This document shows, piece after piece, positions 26,376 through 34,608 of a stretch of 64,000 bases of DNA (position 1 is its first letter; each line of letters opens with the position of its first letter). The notes beneath the pieces are model-generated. The model was not told where the DNA came from. It did no database searches and saw only the letters and a list, made by a program, of their open reading frames with translations. A program made the position numbers and the translations under genes. The DNA comes from UM-FILTER-40-17 sp032251335 (GTDB taxonomy: Bacteria > Bacteroidota > Bacteroidia > Flavobacteriales > Flavobacteriaceae): assembly GCA_032251335.1 (NCBI GenBank), contig JAVVDW010000004.1:1-64000 (forward strand). Reading direction: 5' to 3'.

Positions 26376-28826
26376 ATGCAAATTTCCAGATTTCAAATCA
26401 CCTTGAAAGTTTTGCTCGGCTATGCCGCTGTTGTTATTTTGGCCATTGTAGCCGGTTGGTATTTGTATGCGGAAACTAAGAAATTTTTGTCCTTGCAAAA
26501 TGCCTCTCTGGCAGACCAAAACAAAGCCTTTTTTATCAGCGGGTTGTTATCTCAATTATATGAAAATGAGAGTTATGCCAGACTGGCTGTCAGGGCAAAG
26601 GACAACGAGGCTTTTGATTCATTTTTGGCACAAAATGAACGACTTATCACCAAAACAGATTCGCTAAAGTTGATTGTTACGGATACCAATCAAATAGCGC
26701 TCATAGACAGTACAAAAGCGCTCTTGCGAAAAAAAGCAACGAACTTTAAGGAATTGCGGACGATCTATACAAACAACAATGCCGATTTCTACCTCAAATC
26801 TGCCATTGAAAAACTTTCAGACATTGAATCTGCATTGGGAAAAGTGAACGTAGAAGATTTCCGAAAAAATCCCGAAAAACTAACCAGTCGTGAGCGTGCA
26901 TTGATGAACGAAATTGTTTCGCTACTCAACAAAAACAGACCGCCCAGCAGTACGCGCAAACTCGACGAGAAGACGATAGATTCGATAGTAGTGGCGACCA
27001 AACAGCTATTGACACGTGTTAAAAATGACGCAGCCACCCAACAAGAAATTCTCTCCAGTGCGGAAAATGCACTTTGGGAAAATGACAACATTATTTCCGG
27101 ACAAATTCAACTCATTCTCAACAGCCTTGAAACAAATATCTACGAAAACTATGCACAGTTGGCAAAGAAAAGAGACTATTTGCTCAGGCAAAATATCACA
27201 CTTTTATCTCTTACGGCCATCGTGGGTGTTTTTGTGGCACTGATTTTTTCCTTTCTGGTTTTGCAAGATTTTTTTGAAAGCCAGAAACTCCGAAAAAAAC
27301 TCGAAAAATCGAACAAACGTACCGTCGATTTACTCCAAAACCGAGAGCAATTGCTCGCCACTGTGAGCCACGATTTGCGATCGCCACTCAGCGGTATTTT
27401 GGGTTATACAGATCTCCTAAACCAAACCAGCTTGTCTAAAAAACAAGCTTATTATGCCGGAAATATAAAGCAATCTGCAGACTATGTACACAAATTGGCA
27501 AACGACTTGCTCGACTTTTCCCGCTTGGAAAACCAAAAAATAGTTTTGGTCAAAAACCGATTTTCCATTCGTCAAACTTTAGAAGAATTGACAGAAAATA
27601 TACGCCCGATGCTAGCCTCCAAAGCGGTAGATCTCTCATTTGAAATTACCGAAGAAGTACCGCCTATTTTACTTGGAGATGCTTTTCGCATCAAGCAAAT
27701 TCTGAGCAATTTGTTGGGCAATGCCTGCAAGTTTACAGAGGCAGGCTATGTAAGAGTTTTCGTACAGACAAAACACAAAAACGAGAAACAATCCCTGTTG
27801 GAAATTTCAGTTTCCGACACGGGAATTGGGATGGATGCACACACACAAACGCAAATTTTTCGAGAATTTACCCAAGCCAAAGGCGTAGAAGAAAAGTTTG
27901 GTGGTGCCGGATTGGGACTCACCATTTCCAAACGGCTGACAGAACTCATGCAAGGCACGCTTATGCTGGAGAGCAAACCCGGCCGGGGAAGCACTTTTAC
28001 ACTGAGCATTCCCTTGGAAATACCTAAAGAAAATCAAAACACATCTAAGTCATCAGAAACCAAAACATCCAATCCGCGCATCGTGGTTGTGGATGATGAT
28101 GCGGCTTTGCTTCAACTCACCACAGAAATACTGAAAGGGCATCATTTTGATATGGTGAGTTTTCAAAATGCCGAAAAAGCACTCAACTTTTTGAAGCAAA
28201 ATCGTTTTGATGCGCTGATTACAGACATAGAAATGCCCGAAAAAAGCGGATGGGATTTGGTGAAAATCATCCAAAAAGACAAGTTGTATGCTTATAAAAA
28301 CCAACCGCTGATTGCCATCACCGGACGCGTTGATGTACCTGAGGAAAAATACCTCGAAGCCGGTTTCCATCGTGTTTTGTACAAACCTTTTAGCTCAGAA
28401 AACCTCCTATTGCTGCTACAACCGTATTTTCCGTCAATCAAAAGCTCAACAAAAACATCTAAAAAGATGCGCGTTTTGCCACGAAAAAACAATTTATTTT
28501 CGCTGCAAAAACTTCATTCTTTTTTGCAAGATGATACAGCTGTAAAAGAAGTCTTGCAGATTTTCTTAACCGAAACGGCTTCAAACATGAACAAGCTGCA
28601 AGAAAGCTTGGAGACCAAAAATCCGGAAGCATTGCAACAAACATCACATAAAATGTTACCCATGTTCAAACAGCTGGACGCAGCAGAAGCCGTAGCCATA
28701 CTTACGGCTTTTGAGTCAAAAGACCCTCCTGTTTCAGAGACAGATTGCCTTCAAAAATTTGAGGAACTGAAAACCTTAGTTCAGGAAATCTGTCAAGCGA
28801 TTCAAAAGGTCACCGAAAAAACCTAA
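26376..28826 (+). CDS. Hybrid sensor histidine kinase with receiver and HPt domains
   Basis: This inner-membrane phosphorelay kinase has 816 residues. A first helix (about 10-30) and a second (about 273-297) enclose a periplasmic helical sensor domain. The HisKA dimerisation domain carries H332 in T-V-S-H-D-L-R-S-P-L-S-G. The ATPase domain has N-L-L-G-N-A-C-K-F-T, D-T-G-I-G-M and G-G-A-G-L-G-L-T-I. A receiver domain has D617 in L-I-T-D-I-E-M-P, and a C-terminal HPt domain has H758 in S-H-K-M-L-P-M-F-K-Q-L. All relay steps up to an external response regulator are therefore in one chain. The convergent regulator gene 2 bases away is the obvious partner. The signal is unknown. Confidence 0.93.
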   Translation: MQISRFQITLKVLLGYAAVVILAIVAGWYLYAETKKFLSLQNASLADQNKAFFISGLLSQLYENESYARLAVRAKDNEAFDSFLAQNERLITKTDSLKLIVTDTNQIALIDSTKALLRKKATNFKELRTIYTNNNADFYLKSAIEKLSDIESALGKVNVEDFRKNPEKLTSRERALMNEIVSLLNKNRPPSSTRKLDEKTIDSIVVATKQLLTRVKNDAATQQEILSSAENALWENDNIISGQIQLILNSLETNIYENYAQLAKKRDYLLRQNITLLSLTAIVGVFVALIFSFLVLQDFFESQKLRKKLEKSNKRTVDLLQNREQLLATVSHDLRSPLSGILGYTDLLNQTSLSKKQAYYAGNIKQSADYVHKLANDLLDFSRLENQKIVLVKNRFSIRQTLEELTENIRPMLASKAVDLSFEITEEVPPILLGDAFRIKQILSNLLGNACKFTEAGYVRVFVQTKHKNEKQSLLEISVSDTGIGMDAHTQTQIFREFTQAKGVEEKFGGAGLGLTISKRLTELMQGTLMLESKPGRGSTFTLSIPLEIPKENQNTSKSSETKTSNPRIVVVDDDAALLQLTTEILKGHHFDMVSFQNAEKALNFLKQNRFDALITDIEMPEKSGWDLVKIIQKDKLYAYKNQPLIAITGRVDVPEEKYLEAGFHRVLYKPFSSENLLLLLQPYFPSIKSSTKTSKKMRVLPRKNNLFSLQKLHSFLQDDTAVKEVLQIFLTETASNMNKLQESLETKNPEALQQTSHKMLPMFKQLDAAEAVAILTAFESKDPPVSETDCLQKFEELKTLVQEICQAIQKVTEKT

Positions 28827-28828
28827 TT

Positions 28829-30163
28829 TTATTCCAAACCAAATTTTTTGAGCTTGTTGTACAGGGTTTTTCTGCTGATATTTAAAATTTCCGCGGCTTT
28901 GGTTTTGTTGAATTGCACTTGCTTCAACACCTCAACAATTTGCTGTTTTTCAGTAGATTTTAAAGTCAGTGTGATTTCGTGAAAGTCGTCTTGGGGCTCT
29001 GTGATTTCGAAGGGCAATACCGTTTTTGGGATATAGTCTTCTTGGGTAAGCAGGGCGGCGCGCTTGATGACATTTTGCAATTCTCTCAAATTGCCCGGCC
29101 AATGATAGGCCATAAAAATATTGTAAACTTCCGGTGAAAAACCAATAATTTCTTTTTGCAATTGCTCATTTGCCTTTTCCAAAAAGTACTCCGCGAAAGC
29201 CATTAAATCTTCACGCCTCTCGACGAGCCGAGGGATATGAATGGAAAATTCGTTGAGCCGATGGTACAAATCCTCTCTGAAAGTCCCTTGCCGAACCGCT
29301 TCGCGCAAATCCTCGTTGGTAGCTACAATAAGCCGAATATCCACTTCAATTTCGCGATTGCTCCCCACCGGTTTTATTTTCCTCTCTTGCAGGGCGCGGA
29401 GCAATTGTACTTGGTTATCATAAGATAGATTGCCGATTTCGTCCAGAAATAAAGTGCCATTGTTGGCGGCTTCAAAATAGCCTATTTTGTCATTTACGGC
29501 ACCTGTGAACGAGCCTTTGAGATGCCCAAAAAATTCGCTGGCAGCAATTTCTTTGGGAATGGCACCACAATCAACAGGCACAAAGGATTTTGAAGCTCTT
29601 CTACTCTGCCGGTGAATGGCTTTGGCAATCACCTCTTTGCCCGTTCCGCTTTCGCCGGTAAGCAGCATAGAAAAATCTGTGGGCGCTACCATGGCAATGT
29701 GTTGGTACAATCTTTTTGACACTTCACTGATTTGGGATACAAACAAATCTGAATCCTGCGTTGAAGGTTGTTTTTTTTCGATTATGAGCGATTTGTTTTC
29801 ACCGGCAGTTTGTAAAGCCTTATCTAATATCAACAGTATTTCTTCTTGGTTGAGCGGTTTTGAAATATAATCATACGCGCCGTCTTTGATGGCCTTAACG
29901 GCTTTCGAAATCTCACTGTAACCCGTCATCATCACTACAGGGGTTTCGGGTGATTTTTTTTTGATTTTAACAAGCAGATCCAGACCGTCAGCATCCGGCA
30001 GGCGAACGTCTGACAGAACCAAATCAAAACGATTCAGCGCAATTTTCTTAAGTGCTTCCAATCCGGAATAAGCCGTTTCAACCTTGTATTTATTTTTGGT
30101 TAAAAAACGCTCTAGCATCTTGCAAAATGCGACATCGTCTTCTATAATAAGAATAGTGGGCAT
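28829..30163 (-). CDS. Sigma-54-dependent response regulator, NtrC family
   Basis: This transcription activator has 444 residues. The receiver domain (1-120) has D52 in L-S-D-V-R-L-P and the K-P-L-N switch lysine near 102. The AAA+ domain (about 145-385) has Walker A G-E-S-G-T-G-K-E (170-177), the sigma-54 contact loop as G-S-F-T-G-A (217-222; the usual form is GAFTGA, and serine is a known variant) and Walker B T-L-F-L-D-E-I-G. A Fis-type helix-turn-helix forms the C-terminus (K-A-A-E-I-L-N-I-S-R-K-T-L-Y-N-K-L). It acts with RpoN at -24/-12 promoters. It lies tail to tail with the hybrid kinase, its likely phosphodonor. A -24/-12-like site is seen at 1571. Confidence 0.95.
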   Translation of the reverse strand: MPTILIIEDDVAFCKMLERFLTKNKYKVETAYSGLEALKKIALNRFDLVLSDVRLPDADGLDLLVKIKKKSPETPVVMMTGYSEISKAVKAIKDGAYDYISKPLNQEEILLILDKALQTAGENKSLIIEKKQPSTQDSDLFVSQISEVSKRLYQHIAMVAPTDFSMLLTGESGTGKEVIAKAIHRQSRRASKSFVPVDCGAIPKEIAASEFFGHLKGSFTGAVNDKIGYFEAANNGTLFLDEIGNLSYDNQVQLLRALQERKIKPVGSNREIEVDIRLIVATNEDLREAVRQGTFREDLYHRLNEFSIHIPRLVERREDLMAFAEYFLEKANEQLQKEIIGFSPEVYNIFMAYHWPGNLRELQNVIKRAALLTQEDYIPKTVLPFEITEPQDDFHEITLTLKSTEKQQIVEVLKQVQFNKTKAAEILNISRKTLYNKLKKFGLE

Positions 30164-30477
30164 AAGATAAAGCTAGTCAAACAAAGATATAACAATTAAA
30201 CAAAAAATCTGGGTATGCGGAATCACACAATCTGGTCTAACCAACCAACACCAAATGCTGAGCGCAACAAAGCGGTTTCCGACACCAAATGCTTCTCATT
30301 CAGATGTAAACCATGCAAAAAAGAAGTCTATTTCATAGAAAAAATCAAACTTCTTAAACCCAAAACGCTTTTTCTACACTTACAGATTTTCTATTTGTAA
30401 AAAAAAAGGCGAACCGAAGTTCGCCCTTTCGCATCATATATAGTTGTTAGTCAGGATTCCTTTATAATTGCTTGGGG
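30164..30477. other. Intergenic region with terminator and degenerate repeat
   Basis: This 314-base gap lies upstream of the regulator and downstream of the OmpA-family gene. It contains TGCTGAGCGCAACAAAGC (30256-30273), a weak relative of the dispersed repeat arm at 37154, and the terminator at 30399-30428. No gene is credible. Confidence 0.5.
30399..30428 (-). terminator. Intrinsic terminator of the OmpA-family gene
   Basis: Read leftward, GGCGAAC-TTCG-GTTCGCC forms a 7-bp stem closed by a very stable UUCG tetraloop, followed by a run of T (30407 down to 30399). It lies about 50 bases after the stop at 30478. Confidence 0.85.
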
Positions 30478-31296
30478 CTACAACATAGAGAAAAACTTAT
30501 CTAAATCGGGAATAATAACAATGCGAGTACGTCTGTTTTTGGCGCGGTCTTCATCGGTTTCGTTTCCGGCTATCGGGTGAAAACTGCCACGTCCGGCGGC
30601 GATGAGTTGCGACGGATTCACGCCAAATTTTTCTTGTAAAGTTCGGATAATCGCGGTTGATCTTTCTACGCTCAAATCCCAATTGTCTTTGACATAAGAT
30701 CCCGGTTTGACCGTTTGGGCATCTGTGTGACCCTCAACCATAACTTCCATACTCGGTTCTGAATTGATTACTTCTGCGAGTTTTTGAAGCAATCCGTCGG
30801 CTTTGTCGCTCACGCGATAGCTGCCGCTTTTAAACAACAGTTTGTCTGAAATGGTAATCATCACCACCGTTTTATCGATATCTATCTGCACGTCTTCATC
30901 CTCTGTATTGCTGCTTATAGATTGTTTGATGTTGTAGGAAACGGCCAAGTTTACAGAATCTTCAAGGGTTTGGGCTTTGGCCAATTCGTTACGATCTACT
31001 TTCGCGAGGGTTTTTCTCATATTCTCTTTGAGTTTGTTGGACACCACCGTGTTGCCTACTTGTTGGAGTTGCGCATCATTGGTTTCGCGCAAGGAGTTAA
31101 TTTTGGCGTTATACTCGGCCACACGCGCCTCAATTTTGGCAAACTTTGCTTCGAGTTCTTCTTTTTCAACCGTGGTTTTTTGAAGTTCGCTACGGGTGTT
31201 TTGTAAATCACTTTCCAAAGCCAGGTATTTCTTCTTGGAAACACAAGCAGTGAAAACAAAGGCAGTGGCCAAAGCCAATAAAAAAACTTTTTTCAT
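30478..31296 (-). CDS. OmpA-family peptidoglycan-associated lipoprotein
   Basis: A 272-residue lipoprotein has signal and lipobox F-V-F-T-A-C at the N-terminus. A long coiled coil (about 22-80, heptads rich in Leu/Glu/Lys) is followed by an OmpA/MotB C-terminal domain (about 150-265) with V-M-V-E-G-H-T-D, L-S-V-E-R-S-T-A-I-I and the peptidoglycan-contact ending N-R-R-T-R-I-V. It probably ties the outer membrane to peptidoglycan. The coiled coil before the OmpA domain is longer than in Pal. A small gene candidate sits 20 bases upstream, and a UUCG terminator follows. Confidence 0.92.
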   Translation of the reverse strand: MKKVFLLALATAFVFTACVSKKKYLALESDLQNTRSELQKTTVEKEELEAKFAKIEARVAEYNAKINSLRETNDAQLQQVGNTVVSNKLKENMRKTLAKVDRNELAKAQTLEDSVNLAVSYNIKQSISSNTEDEDVQIDIDKTVVMITISDKLLFKSGSYRVSDKADGLLQKLAEVINSEPSMEVMVEGHTDAQTVKPGSYVKDNWDLSVERSTAIIRTLQEKFGVNPSQLIAAGRGSFHPIAGNETDEDRAKNRRTRIVIIPDLDKFFSML

Positions 31297-31316
31297 GTTA
31301 ATGGGTTTTAATTCAA

Positions 31317-31457
31317 TTAATAATTTGGTTCTAATTGTTCCGGTTTTTCGGGTTGAAAGACCAAATCCATAATACCGTCATAAATGAGCGGTAAATCGAA
31401 ATTGATTTTCTGAAGCCCTTCGTAAAAAACGTAACTGATAGTGTAGGGTATGTTCAT
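31317..31457 (-). CDS. Small hypothetical protein upstream of the OmpA-family gene
   Basis: A frame of 46 codons runs from ATG 31457 to 31317. The peptide has no signal sequence, is acidic and aromatic-rich (I-S-Y-V-F-Y-E-G, D-L-P-L-I-Y-D-G-I-M-D-L-V-F-Q-P) and ends with a Glu/Pro-rich tail. A promoter-like TTG-N17-TCTCTTTG lies on the minus strand just upstream, which would also serve the OmpA-family gene. The residue pattern looks protein-like, but no family is recognised. Confidence 0.45.
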   Translation of the reverse strand: MNIPYTISYVFYEGLQKINFDLPLIYDGIMDLVFQPEKPEQLEPNY

Positions 31458-31706
31458 AACAACTTTTTTTGAAATTACACAAAGAGAAAAGCGTACCAAA
31501 AAACAAGTTGACACTTCATTTATCGAAAGTTGTTGACATGCTGTGTTTTAAAAACAACGATTTTTTTCACGGAAACACAACTGTGTAAATGCGTGCATAT
31601 ATGGGCGCACAAAACGGGTAAAATAGGGTTGAAAAGGCAAAAGGACTTCAACTTAAAAATGATACAGAACGTACATTTTAAGATAAAAAAACCTAGTGAA
31701 TGCTTT

Positions 31707-33251
31707 TTATAAAACCTGATGTGCCGGCTTAAACAAGTCGTTAACCGTTTTTACAGGATTGAAGGTGATGAGTGGTACTTCTACAAATACGGTATTCCAG
31801 TTTGCCATGCCGCCATTCCACAAACCCGGCAATTCCAACGCCCTCACAGGTAGTCCGTTGTGACTTTTTTGGCTGATAAAAACAGCTTCTGTATCTACAA
31901 AAGCGCGCAAATCAAATTTACGACCTTTGTAATCGTAAACCGCACACACCAAATCAACCGGATTGAAGTGCGTAGAAGATTTTAGAATTTCTTCTTGGTG
32001 GGCGTCATCCAAATTTACTTGGGCCGACTCTACGATCTGCAAAGAAACATCTCCGAAAGTTGAACGTACCCAAAACGGACCGCCGCCGGGCTCACCCTCG
32101 TTACGAACCATCCCGCAAATTCTGAGTGGTCGATTCAACTTATTTCTATAAAATTGCATGCGATCTGTTACTTTATGAGCATCAAAACCATCGGGTAATT
32201 TGATGTAAAGCACCTTTTTTAAAAACGTTTGCAAGGCTGCCTCATCAATCTCGTTTTCGTCTAATTTTTTCATCCAATCAAATATATGCTGCTGAACAGA
32301 AAGCGCATATCCTGCCAACATTTTTTTGTAAAAAGAAACCTCCTCTTCCCTTGATTGCACCACAATGTTGTCTATGTTTTTGATGAAAATGAGTTCTTCC
32401 GTGATGTCGTTCAGGTTTTCAATCAAGGCTCCGTGTCCACCCGGCCTGAAGACCAACGCACCTTGCGAGTCACGAAAGAGGTTGTTTTGAAGATCGACCG
32501 TGATGGTATCTGTTTTGCGCTTTTGAAAAGAATAATCTATGCGGAATTTGACAGCTGTTTTTTTGGAAACCACCGGTGTTCGGGCAGCAGAAAGGGTTTT
32601 AAAACCTTGTATGTGTTCTTCAGAAATCGTAAAATGCAAATGCGCCATACAGTGGTTTGTGGCATAGGAAACAGCTTCTTCCAAGTGGGCTTCAAACGGG
32701 GTTGCCAATCTGTTTTTATAAGCGTGGAAAGGAATCAGCGCTTTGGGTTTGTTTTTGTAAGCAAAAGGCTCTTGGTAGAGCATGGTTTTGATAAAAAGTA
32801 TATTTTTTTGGTCTTTGCTCAATTTGTCAAAATCCTGGTTGTTCTCCCTCAAATAGGCGTCAATCTTTTTAAAGAACGGCAGTTTTTCCATTCCTACCAA
32901 GAAGGTTTGCAGGGCTTTGGCTTTGTTGTAATTGATATATGCATTGATCGATTGGTTTTCGGCATCAAAAGCAAGTAAAAATTCATTTAAAAACTTAAAC
33001 ATTCTCGTGGCAGCTCCGGAAGCCGGAATAAATTTGCACATGGAAAATTGTGATTTATGCGAATCAAAATAATCAGCGTACATCACTCCTTCCTTATGGT
33101 CAAATTGAACGATTCCGTCGGCAACCTTTGCGGGTTTTTCCAATTGCGCAAAACGTTGGCCTCTCTCAAAAAAAAGAATTTGTTGTTTTATTTGCTCAAG
33201 AGAAATTCCGTGAGATTCTATTTGAAGTATGTCTGCTTTGGATAAAATCAT
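31707..33251 (-). CDS. DUF4301-family protein
   Basis: A 514-residue cytosolic protein (no signal, no helices). It matches the Bacteroidota DUF4301 family as I recall it: F-I-P-A-S-G-A-A-T-R-M-F-K-F near residue 75, a nucleotidyltransferase-like region with V-F-R-P-G-G-H-G-A-L-I-E-N-L-N in the middle, and C-G-M-V-R-N-E-G-E-P-G-G-G-P-F-W in the second half. The S-G-x-x-T-R-M and R-P-G-G-H-G-A-L motifs suggest a nucleotide-sugar-type fold, but the reaction is unknown. A longer frame starts at 33293; ATG 33251 (M-I-L-S-K-A-D-I) fits better. It lies 51 bases after the NadR-like gene on the same strand, so it may belong to that operon. Confidence 0.85.
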   Translation of the reverse strand: MILSKADILQIESHGISLEQIKQQILFFERGQRFAQLEKPAKVADGIVQFDHKEGVMYADYFDSHKSQFSMCKFIPASGAATRMFKFLNEFLLAFDAENQSINAYINYNKAKALQTFLVGMEKLPFFKKIDAYLRENNQDFDKLSKDQKNILFIKTMLYQEPFAYKNKPKALIPFHAYKNRLATPFEAHLEEAVSYATNHCMAHLHFTISEEHIQGFKTLSAARTPVVSKKTAVKFRIDYSFQKRKTDTITVDLQNNLFRDSQGALVFRPGGHGALIENLNDITEELIFIKNIDNIVVQSREEEVSFYKKMLAGYALSVQQHIFDWMKKLDENEIDEAALQTFLKKVLYIKLPDGFDAHKVTDRMQFYRNKLNRPLRICGMVRNEGEPGGGPFWVRSTFGDVSLQIVESAQVNLDDAHQEEILKSSTHFNPVDLVCAVYDYKGRKFDLRAFVDTEAVFISQKSHNGLPVRALELPGLWNGGMANWNTVFVEVPLITFNPVKTVNDLFKPAHQVL

Positions 33252-33302
33252 AGAGAGATTTTTGTCGAATCTTTGTGCATTCGGATGCGCCAATATTTTG
33301 AA

Positions 33303-33866
33303 CTATTTTTTTGATAATAAATTGTCGATGACTTGGGTAGCGGCATCTAACCTTTGTCGTTGATCGCCGCAAAGCAACACATAATTTCTGTTATACTTTT
33401 CTAAATTTTCTTGAAAAAATGCAAACATTTCAGCACGTTGGTTGGGTCTGTCGCGCAAATCATCGGGTTCCCAAGGAACGTCTATGTAGGTCAACAAGTA
33501 CAAATCGTAGTGGTGGTAAGGGATGGCCTGAAGCAATTCGGGCGGACAATCGTTGTAATAGGCTTGGGAATAAACGGCCGTTTCGAGCAGATCGGTATCG
33601 CAAAACAAGATTTTATCAGCCTTTTCAGCCTTGTTGTTTTCAAGTTCCATTTGCCCGATCGCAATGGGAAGTATGTCAGAAAATTCGCAGATAATTCCGG
33701 TTTTATCCCATTTTTTCTGTAAATACTCTCGGGCAAATTCGGGCACCCAATCCGTTTGATAGTGCGAGGCCAATTGGCGGGACAAAGTGGTTTTGCCGGT
33801 CGATTCCGGACCAAACAAAACTACTTTGAAGCAATTTGAAGGTGCTTGTTTAAGTTTCTCTTCCAT
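33303..33866 (-). CDS. NadR-like P-loop kinase (nicotinamide riboside salvage)
   Basis: A protein of about 187 residues starts at ATG 33866 (M-E-E-K-L-K-Q), inside the end of pnuC. Walker A is F-G-P-E-S-T-G-K-T-T-L near residues 18-28. The W-V-P-E-F-A-R-E-Y-L segment and D-T-D-L-L-E-T-A-V-Y are typical of the ribosylnicotinamide kinase domain of NadR. The adenylyltransferase domain of full NadR is absent. Together with pnuC it would trap imported nicotinamide riboside as NMN for NAD synthesis. It overlaps pnuC by 46 bases, a long overlap implying coupled translation. Confidence 0.85.
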   Translation of the reverse strand: MEEKLKQAPSNCFKVVLFGPESTGKTTLSRQLASHYQTDWVPEFAREYLQKKWDKTGIICEFSDILPIAIGQMELENNKAEKADKILFCDTDLLETAVYSQAYYNDCPPELLQAIPYHHYDLYLLTYIDVPWEPDDLRDRPNQRAEMFAFFQENLEKYNRNYVLLCGDQRQRLDAATQVIDNLLSKK

Positions 33867-34486
33867 GAGCGATATCCGTAAACGGCAATAATCAAAAATA
33901 TTAAATATTGTAGACTTGTCAAGGTATAACCTTTGTAAAAATACAAGGGAATTGAAATGATGTCGCCTGCAATCCAAAAAATCCAGTGTGCTATCTTTCG
34001 CTTTGCCATCAGCCACATGGCCACAAAAAATATAGCGGTTGTGATGACATCAACCCTCGAAACCCAAGCGTCCCACTTGTCAAAATATTGATAGACAAGA
34101 TAGACAAAAACAATGGCTGACAAAAAAATAAAAACCGACTGAAGCTTTTCTTGTCTGTTTGTGGTAGAAATGGGTGTTTGCTCCGAAACAGCTGTTTTCC
34201 GAGTCCATATCCACCATCCGTACAGACTCATCGCTGTGTAATAAGTATTGATGAGCATATCGCCCAACAGACCCCATTGGTAAAGCAAATAAACATATAA
34301 AGCGGTACTGACAATACCGGTTGGAAAGACCCACNNNNNNNNNNNNNNNNNNNNNNNNNNNNNNNNNNNNNNNNNNNNNNNNNNNNNNNNNNNNNNNNNN
34401 NNNNNNNNNNNNNNNNNNNNNNNNNNNNNNNNAGATGGCTCATAATCGGCATAAGGCTTAAAGAGAAATTGAAAAAAATCTGTCAT
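33821..34486 (-). CDS. pnuC: Nicotinamide riboside transporter PnuC (interrupted by N gap)
   Basis: This inner-membrane transporter imports nicotinamide riboside. From ATG 34486 (M-T-D-F-F-Q-F-L-F-K-P-Y) about 221 residues are implied, 33 of them hidden by the gap at 34335-34432. Visible helices carry the PnuC hallmarks: V-F-P-T-G-I-V-S-T-A-L-Y-V-Y-L-L, then L-I-N-T-Y-Y-T-A-M-S-L-Y-G-W-W-I-W, and near the end W-I-A-G-D-I-I-S-I-P-L-Y-F-Y-K-G. The frame on both sides of the gap agrees, so the gap size is roughly right. A longer frame from 34528 crosses the promoter box and is less likely. The paired kinase gene overlaps its 3' end. Confidence 0.9.
   Translation of the reverse strand: MTDFFQFLFKPYADYEPSXXXXXXXXXXXXXXXXXXXXXXXXXXXXXXXXXWVFPTGIVSTALYVYLLYQWGLLGDMLINTYYTAMSLYGWWIWTRKTAVSEQTPISTTNRQEKLQSVFIFLSAIVFVYLVYQYFDKWDAWVSRVDVITTAIFFVAMWLMAKRKIAHWIFWIAGDIISIPLYFYKGYTLTSLQYLIFLIIAVYGYRSWKRNLNKHLQIASK
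34335..34432. other. Assembly gap of 98 N
   Basis: Undetermined bases within pnuC. The gene's frame is preserved across it. By comparison with other PnuC proteins as I know them, slightly fewer residues would be expected here, so the true gap could be some bases shorter. Confidence 0.99.
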
Positions 34487-34505
34487 TCTTAGCTTAAAAC
34501 AATTA

Positions 34506-34513
34506 CAAAGGTA
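34506..34513 (-). promoter_or_regulatory. Promoter -7 box TACCTTTG of pnuC
   Basis: An exact TAnnTTTG match on the minus strand, 19 bases before ATG 34486. A -33 element is not clear. Confidence 0.5.
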
Positions 34514-34608
34514 GGTGATTGAACACATATTTCCAGTTAAACCTTGCTAACATAGTTTTTGCTAAATCCATTCAAAAAACTACATTAGCAAAGCAAAATT
34601 GTGTACCC

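Noticed and set aside
32355..32978. 207-codon rightward open frame inside the DUF4301 gene
   Set aside because: Opposite strand of a coherent long gene; no domain-like pattern.
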